This document shows positions 58,012 through 64,000 of a DNA stretch of 64,000 bases, in pieces. The first letter of the stretch is position 1. Every line of letters begins with the position of its first letter. The notes under the pieces were generated by a model, which made no database searches, was not told the origin of the DNA, and saw nothing but the letters and a program-made list of their open reading frames with translations. A program made the position numbers and the translations under genes. Source of the stretch: Cinnamomum chago (taxonomy: Eukaryota > Streptophyta > Magnoliopsida > Laurales > Lauraceae); NCBI GenBank assembly GCA_038049695.1, contig CP142452.1, positions 35,514,501 through 35,578,500 on the forward strand. Reading direction: 5' to 3'.

Positions 58012-59305
58012 TGTCAGATTGTATAGACTCAATCCATCAGATGATGTAATAAATTGATTAATTTCTTTATTTATCAATAAAGTCATGCTTTCCTTTCATG
58101 AGATGAATGGTGTTTTATTACTTAATGCACATGACCAATACATATGACATGATGGTTCATGAGTTGAGCCGGGTCTCATTAGTATATTAGATGTGATATA
58201 TGTGTATTGATAAGATCCACACACGAGAGACATGTGTCACAAATCTTATACTTAAATATCTTCACAACCAGTGATGAGACTGGGCATCTCATCTGATAAG
58301 GTTGCAGCACTTTGGTCACTATGAGGTAGTGTGATTTGTCTCGATCATCAGAATGTAAGATTCTGGATCATGGTGTTGGTACATTGGATGTATTGAAGGA
58401 CCATGAGAAACACCTTATGGAATACTATCTCGATTTTAAGGCATGTTCTCATAATTCCCTAGCAATAGGCTCTCAATCCTGAGACATTGATGAACTCAAG
58501 TTTCTATCTATTCATTTGCTTTGAGTCACGAATGAGTGAGGCCAACACCTCGGTGTCTTGGGTATGTGGTAGTAGGACTGTGGGAACATACAATGATCAA
58601 GATGAAATCTATCTATATTATCCCCTTGTGCCAATTAATGGATTTGTCATTAGTAAGTGCGCACCCATTTCAATTAAAAGTTAATTGAATGGTACTGATG
58701 ATCACTATGATTAATTAGGGTTCAAGGATAATAAGATGTGGATCTAAGATTGGAAGAGACAGATTTATTCCAATTGATCCATGGATATTGATAGAGGGAC
58801 CTACTTGTGGTAATCGGGAAGTTTATGATGGTCTTCTTTGTAATTTATTCCTAAGACTGGAGTGCAATTGCATTTATATAGTGATGTTATTTACAATTAA
58901 CTGTGGGCCCATATTACACATGAGATGTGGGGTCGCGGTGTCCCAGTTGGAGCCAGCTTTCTATGGAATCCCTAGTGGTCCCCACGTTAGCCCAAGTTAT
59001 TAGAAATATACTAATCCTACTTGAACTCTAAAAGGAAGGAATTAGAAAGTTACTATTTCTATTTGAAGTAGGACTTCTAATAGTGGTAATAGTAAAGTTA
59101 CTAATTATTGTGGAAGTGAGACTTTTATAGTAATTAGAAAAAGAGAAAGTTACTAATTATTTTGGTAGTAGGACTTTTAGTTAATTAGTAAGAAGAGGAG
59201 GTTTGAAAAGCTATAAAAGGAGATAAAAGGGGGCTGGAAGTCCCACCTTGGAATTGATGCCCAACTCCCTCTTTTGTCCAAGAGTTGCACAATTCTCTCT
59301 CCTCT
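58012..59305 (+). mobile_element. Y2 copia LTR (5'), U5 and PBS deleted
   Basis: It starts TGTCAGATTGTATAG directly in the pol sequence of Y1. It is like the Y1 LTR up to a TATA box (59212) and CCAAGAGTTGCAC, then jumps near 59305 to TCATCTCTAATC, which in Y1 lies after the PBS. About 400 bp with the LTR end and PBS are missing, so Y2 could not begin reverse transcription. Confidence 0.88.
59212..59219 (+). promoter_or_regulatory. TATA box of the Y2 LTR
   Basis: TATAAAAG in the context AAGCTATAAAAGGAG, at the position of the interrupted TATA in Y1. Confidence 0.65.
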
Positions 59306-60958
59306 CTCATCTCTAATCATGTTAGATCAGCGATCTAGATCTAATCTTTGCATGAGATGCGAAGAGGATAGACCTAGGGTTTTGTAAGGATCAGATTTGA
59401 TGTTTGTGTGCATATTGTATCTGTAATAAATGCAATAGAAGGAGCTGGTTCGGACAAGAAAAAGTTTTTTCTGCTGGTTTCCCGAGCAGGTTGCTCGAGC
59501 GGTCCTCCATCTGCTCGAGCGAACCAGGTTCTGGTTGAGTCCGCTTGAGCGGATCCCAATCCGCTCGAGCGAACAAAGTGCAGGATTTTGTTTTTGATAG
59601 TCTGGGATTTTCATCATGAGATGATGAATGATATCATATTAAACCTAGTTCTTACTATGTTCTTGATAACCATGCAGGTTCATGTCCTCTCCATATGGGC
59701 CACAAGTCTTTTACTTTCCTTTTATGGTTGTTGGTTCATTTGAGGTTAAGTGTAAAGGGCATCATGGTTTCCTTGGTTTCGAGTGAAAGGGCAAGGCATG
59801 GTGAATTTCCCTATAGCCCTTTTATTTCCATGTTTAGATTACCATGTAAGTCTCATTATCGAGGCATAGGAATTTATGTAATTTTTTTTCTAAATTTGTA
59901 AATTCTGGCGATGTCCGAGACAAAGAAGGAAAGTGGTGTTGGACTCCTAATCAAAGAGTTTGAAGATTACCAAAACCGTATTGGAGATGCCCAAAGAGTT
60001 TGAGGATTCCTAAAGTTTTGGAAAGTCTAGAAGTCCAAGAAGTCTATTTCGCTTGGGCCATGTGGAGGAGAGGACTAGCTTTTAATTTTAGCATTTTCTA
60101 TTTATTGATGAATGCTTGTTTTAGAAAGTTTCCAAATCTGATCCAAACATAGCAATTTCCAAAATTGGTCAAATCAAATTAATTTTTGGAAAGAGTTCTA
60201 ATTAGTGTTGGTGGACCCATGAGATGGATCCATTGGCAACACTAGTCTTAGAAACTGGACTTTCCTTAAAATAACTTGACTTGGAACCAATCATTGATCA
60301 TATCATGAGATGATTTGATATCTATATTTGTGGGCCCATATACCTATAAGGAAATCCTCAATTCTAAAATATTAAGTGGGAGCGGGGCATTTATATTTAG
60401 AAATCCCCATGGTTTTCCACCATAGGTCCATTGTAAGGAAAATATTAGCCTCGTGCCATCTTTAGAATGACCGTTCCCCACAGAGGGCTTTTATTTGTCC
60501 GGTTATTAGATATGGATCTCTTATGGATAGTATTGGTGAGACGGAGCGGGGGCCCACTCCCCAAGGAGGAGCTGCCCACAACAGTTGTCATGCAATGCTA
60601 GTTGTTGGGTCACACTTAACTAAAATAATGATGTAGTATTCCTAAGGATTTGCCTTATGTATTTTAGAAAACGAAGCTAACCGGGAGTGATACATTATTT
60701 TGTATGAGACACCTAGATAATAATGAATGATGGGGATCATGGATAGTTAGTCTTAATCCTAATTTTAACCAACTTTGATTCGCACCAATCTAGGTGGTAT
60801 TCGCACTCCCCAAGGAGGCATGCCCTAGGGGATTGAGATTCCGATGTATTCTGAATTTAGTGGTTATGAGGGCCACATAAATTTGGTAGAATACTAAACC
60901 CTAATGTCTTATAAATTCATTAATTGAATGTATGGTTATGTGCTACAGTTTTTCAAGC
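59306..60958 (+). other. Leader of Y2
   Basis: Similar to the Y1 leader throughout, including the short ORF (59695-59901) and CCCACTCCCCAAGGAGGAGC at 60551. It contains the palindrome cluster in a separate entry. No gene is recognised. Confidence 0.75.
59485..59575 (+). promoter_or_regulatory. GCTCGAGC palindrome cluster in the Y2 leader
   Basis: GCTCGAGC at 59493, 59513 and 59563, and GCTTGAGC at 59543: two pairs, each 20 bp apart. An ACCAGGTTCTGGT hairpin (59523) lies between the pairs. In Y1 one copy is lost or diverged. Confidence 0.85.
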
Positions 60959-63947
60959 ATGAATTCGAATACTTTCAATCCACTTGCGACCATCCTCAAC
61001 CAGAATAAGTTGGGGGGATCTAACTATGTAGATTGGAAATGGGGCCTGGATATTGTCCTGACTGCTTCAGGATATAAATATGTCCTTACCAAACCCCCTC
61101 TTGATGAGCTTGGCCCGGATGCATCAGAAGAAGAAAAGGAACTTTACACCAAATGGGCCAAAGACGATGAGATGGCCAGATGTTACATTCAGGCATCCAT
61201 GTCTAATGTTTTGCAACACTAAATCAATCCTATAAGACTACATATGATATTATATCAAACTTAAAGGAGATGTTTGCGGAACAGGGCGGGCCTGCTAGGC
61301 AAGCTGCTATAAGGGTGCTTATAAGCACCAAGATGGCTGAAGGCACATCAGTACAGGAACACATGTTGAAAATGATGGACTCATTAAGTGAGTTAGATGT
61401 ATTGGGGGCTGTAATTGATGCAGAATCGGAGATTGACATAATCCTTGAGTCACTGCCAGAGTCATTCAACAATTTCAAGGTTAATTATAATATGAATAAG
61501 ATAAATCTGACTGTGGCTGAGCTGTCTAGCCAGCTGGTAGTGACCGAAGGGATTATGAAGAAGAAGCCAACTGCCCTGATGACAGAAAAGTCAGATGCCA
61601 AGTCCAAGCTGAAAGGAAAATGGCGGAAAGGTAAGAAGAAATCAGTTCCGAAGGGTCCTAAGGTGGAGAATGGTCCTAATGGTGGTGTGGCCAAGGCTAA
61701 GGGTTTAGGGACAAAAGGAAAGTGTTTCCATTGTGGTACGACAGGACATTGGAAAATGAATTGTCCAGATTATCTGTCTAAAAAGAAGACCTCAGGTATA
61801 ATTGAGTAACTTATTTCTGAAGTTAGTTTTGCAACTAGTACTTCAGAATCCTGGTGTGTGGACTCCGGGGCAACTAATCACATATATAATACGTTGCAGG
61901 GGCTCAGGGAAACCAGGAGGCTTAGTGACGGAGAAATCATTGTAAACCTAGGATCCGACACTAAGGCGGAGGCTGTTTCATTGAGAGTCATTACTTTATG
62001 TTTCTTAAATAATAAATTAGTTTTGTCAGACACATTATATGTACCGTCTTTACTGCGGAATTTAATTTCAGTTTCTAGTTTGACGAATAAAAGTTATTCT
62101 ATTACTTTTCGCACTAAAGTTTTCATAAAGAGGAATGATATTTTTATATGTTCTGGCAAGGTAACCAATGGGCTTTATTTGTTAACTTCCACGATGTATG
62201 AGATACACAATACTGAAACAATTAATAGACCATCATTAAAGAGGAAGTCACCTTCATCTAATCCAACAAAACTTTGGCACTTGAGGCTAGGTCATATAAA
62301 CCTAAATAGGATTGACAGGCTAGTAAAAGATGATATCTTACCTTCATTGTTGGTAGAACAAATACCTGTCTGCGAGTCCTGTCTGGAAGGTAAAATGACC
62401 AAAAGACTATTTTCATCTAAGGGCAATAGGGCCAAAGATTTATTGGAATTAGTGCATACTGATGTGTGTGGACCCATTAATGTCAGAGCCAGAGGAGGAT
62501 GTGAGTACTTCATCACTTTCACAGATGATTACTCAAGATATTGATACATATACCTTATGCACTGTAAGTCTGAGGCTTCTGAAAAGTTCAAAGAGTTTCG
62601 AGCAGAAGCGGAAAAGCAATTAGGTAAGAGTATCAAGACTCTTTGATCAGATCGAGGAGGGGAATATCTCTCTGCTGATTTTATGAGATACTTAATAGAG
62701 AATGGGATTCTATCCCAGTTGTCTGCTCCTCGAATGCCTCAATAGAATGGAGTAGCGGAAAGAAGGAGCCGGACTCTTTTAGATATGATCAGGTTTATGC
62801 TGAGTTTCTCAGGATTACCTATAACCTTTTGGGGATACGCCTTAGATACTACGACGTACATACTAAACCTCATACCATCTAAGTCTGTACCTAAGACTCC
62901 CCGGGAGTTGTGGTCCGGGAGAAAGCCTAGTCTATAACATTTACACATTTGGGGTTGTTCGGCACACGTGCTAAAGGTTAAGAGGGATAAATTGGAAATG
63001 AAGTCGGAAGTATGTACGTTTGTAGGATATCCTAAAGGAACTAAATGTTGGTTATTCTATAATCCTAGAGAGCAGAAAGTGCTGGTGAGCACCAATGCGG
63101 TTTTTCTGGGGGAAGATTATATGATGGGCCGAAAATCTTTAGATAAGGTGATCTTGGAAGAGATTTAAGAGCAACCAATTCCAAATCCAAGTATGACCGA
63201 ACTTGAGGAAGAACCACCCTCACCAGACCCAGTAGTTACACCAGTGCCTCGTCGTAGTGGGAGGATTGTCATACCTCCTGACAGGTTCTCGTTCTTGGGA
63301 GAGTCTCACGAGGCAGTCCTGGAAGAACCAGAACAAGATCCCTGTAACAATGATGAAGCAATTAATGACATAGATTCGGGACATTGACAAGATGCTATGA
63401 AAGATGAGATGGAGTCTATGTACTCCAATCAGGTTTGGACACTTGTGGACTTGCCTGCCAATATTAAACCTATTGGGAGCAAGTGGGTCTACAAGAGAAA
63501 AAGAGGAACATATGGTAAAGTGGAGACCTACAAGAGAAAAAGAGGAACATATGGTAAAGGATATACTCAGAAAAAGGGTATCGATTATGAGGAAACCTTC
63601 TCGCCGGTAGCCATGCTCAAGTCCATCCAGATACTGTTATCCATTGCGGCTCATCTTGATTACGAGATTTGGCAAATGGATTTCAAGACGGCTTTTCTCA
63701 ACGGCCATCTTGAGGAAGACATCTATATGGTGCAGCCAGATGGTTTTGTAGCTAGAAACCAAGAGCAAAAGGTTTACAAGCTGCAGAAGTCCATTTATGG
63801 ATTGAAGCAGGCCTCCCGAAGCCGGAACATTCGTTTTGACCAGGCAATCAAGTCATTTGGTTTTTGTCAAAATCCGGATGAGTCATGTGTGTACATGAAA
63901 AGTGTAGGTAACATGGTAGTTTTTCTAGTTTCATATGTCAACAACAT
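60959..63947 (+). pseudogene. gag-pol of Y2, many stops, RT cut by a Tat LTR
   Basis: From ATG at 60959: gag (NPLATILNQNKLGGSNYVDW), a frameshift near 61220, CCHC (CFHCGTTGHWKMNC, from 61723), protease VDSGATNH, WHLRLGHIN, integrase with HTDVCGP and SDRGGEYL, and RT from about 63397 ([34 protein letters not shown]). Stops at 61807, 62542, 62646, 62743, 62936, 63166 and 63385 are mostly TGA, TAG or TAA in place of Arg, Gln or Trp codons, as expected from cytosine deamination. A 39-bp in-frame duplication lies at 63489-63559. The RT active-site box (here YVNN) is followed at once by the Tat LTR. Confidence 0.93.
63489..63559 (+). repeat. 39-bp-period duplication within Y2 RT
   Basis: The 32 bases 63489-63520 recur at 63528-63559. 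In protein, [10 protein letters not shown] appears twice. The second copy replaces the stretch expected before GYTQK in copia RT, so this is a replacement more than a simple insertion. Confidence 0.92.
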
Positions 63948-64000
63948 TGTTGACACCAAAAATGTCACTTTGCCACTTCAACATCAAGAAGCTACATGAA
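63948..64000 (+). mobile_element. Start of a Tat-type LTR inserted in Y2
   Basis: TGTTGACACC, then AAAAATGTCACTTTGCC, closely matches the LTR start at 10108. It interrupts the RT right after YVNN-coding sequence. The five bases before it are AACAT, the expected target duplication. The remainder is outside the window. Confidence 0.9.

Noticed and set aside
54290..59901. Short ORFs in the leaders of Y1 (54290) and Y2 (59695) with similar products
   Set aside because: Similarity is no greater than that of the leaders as a whole, the two differ by in-frame gaps, and no domain is seen. A conserved upstream ORF cannot be excluded without more copies.

Overview
This window is nuclear DNA of a flowering plant with a large, repeat-rich genome, probably a eudicot, although lineage cannot be fixed from sequence alone. 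No host gene, rRNA or intact tRNA gene is visible. Almost every base can be assigned to LTR retrotransposons of at least five families: a Ty3/gypsy Tat-type element, a Ty3/gypsy Athila-type element, chromovirus-like (Del/Tekay-like) LTRs, Sirevirus-like Ty1/copia LTRs and a non-autonomous element built from them, and two related Ty1/copia families called W and Y here. || Left part (1-12.7 kb): the 3' two thirds of a Tat-type element on the + strand. It has a deleted gag-protease-RT part, an open archaeal-type RNase H plus integrase frame (869-2845), two tandem-repeat fields, then a large gene on the opposite strand (9086 down to 4575), and a 3' LTR starting at 10108. The antisense gene has its own TATA box, a plant mobile domain (PMD-like) N-terminal half, a coiled-coil C-terminal half, and four GT-AG introns that are all phase 1. 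|| Middle-left (12.7-30 kb): a reversed Sirevirus-type LTR fragment, the 3' part of a chromovirus-like LTR carrying a 91-bp minisatellite, an unassigned LTR-like stretch, then a decayed Athila-type element (tRNA-Asp-type PBS at 17448, broken gag and protease, RT start fused to integrase end, PPT, 3' LTR from 23531). Its 3' LTR is split by a solo Sirevirus-type LTR (23850-26056, TSD GAGAA) and by a solo chromovirus-like LTR (26133-29121, TSD GGTGG). || Right part (30-64 kb): a five-layer nest with matching 5-bp target duplications for the four inner layers. The Y1 LTR (from 30006) is interrupted inside its TATA box by an antisense solo Y LTR (31159-53415, ATAAA). That is interrupted by a solo chromovirus-like LTR (31848-52433, GTGGG), then by a nearly intact copia element W on the - strand (32100-49758, CCTAC), then by a 7.6-kb non-autonomous Sirevirus-like element (40117-47717, GATTT). 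After the nest, Y1 continues with PBS, leader and a broken gag-pol (to 58011). A second copy, Y2, follows (58012-63947), and its RT is interrupted at 63948 by the first 53 bases of a Tat LTR of the same family as the one at 10108. || Recent activity is suggested by the two youngest elements: each pair of LTRs has almost equal length (2012/2012 and 1740/1739) and only about eight differences that I could find by eye. The strongest unexplained signals are the spliced antisense gene inside the Tat element, and short CpG-containing palindromes, different in each family but arranged alike, in the promoters or leaders of several unrelated LTR families.
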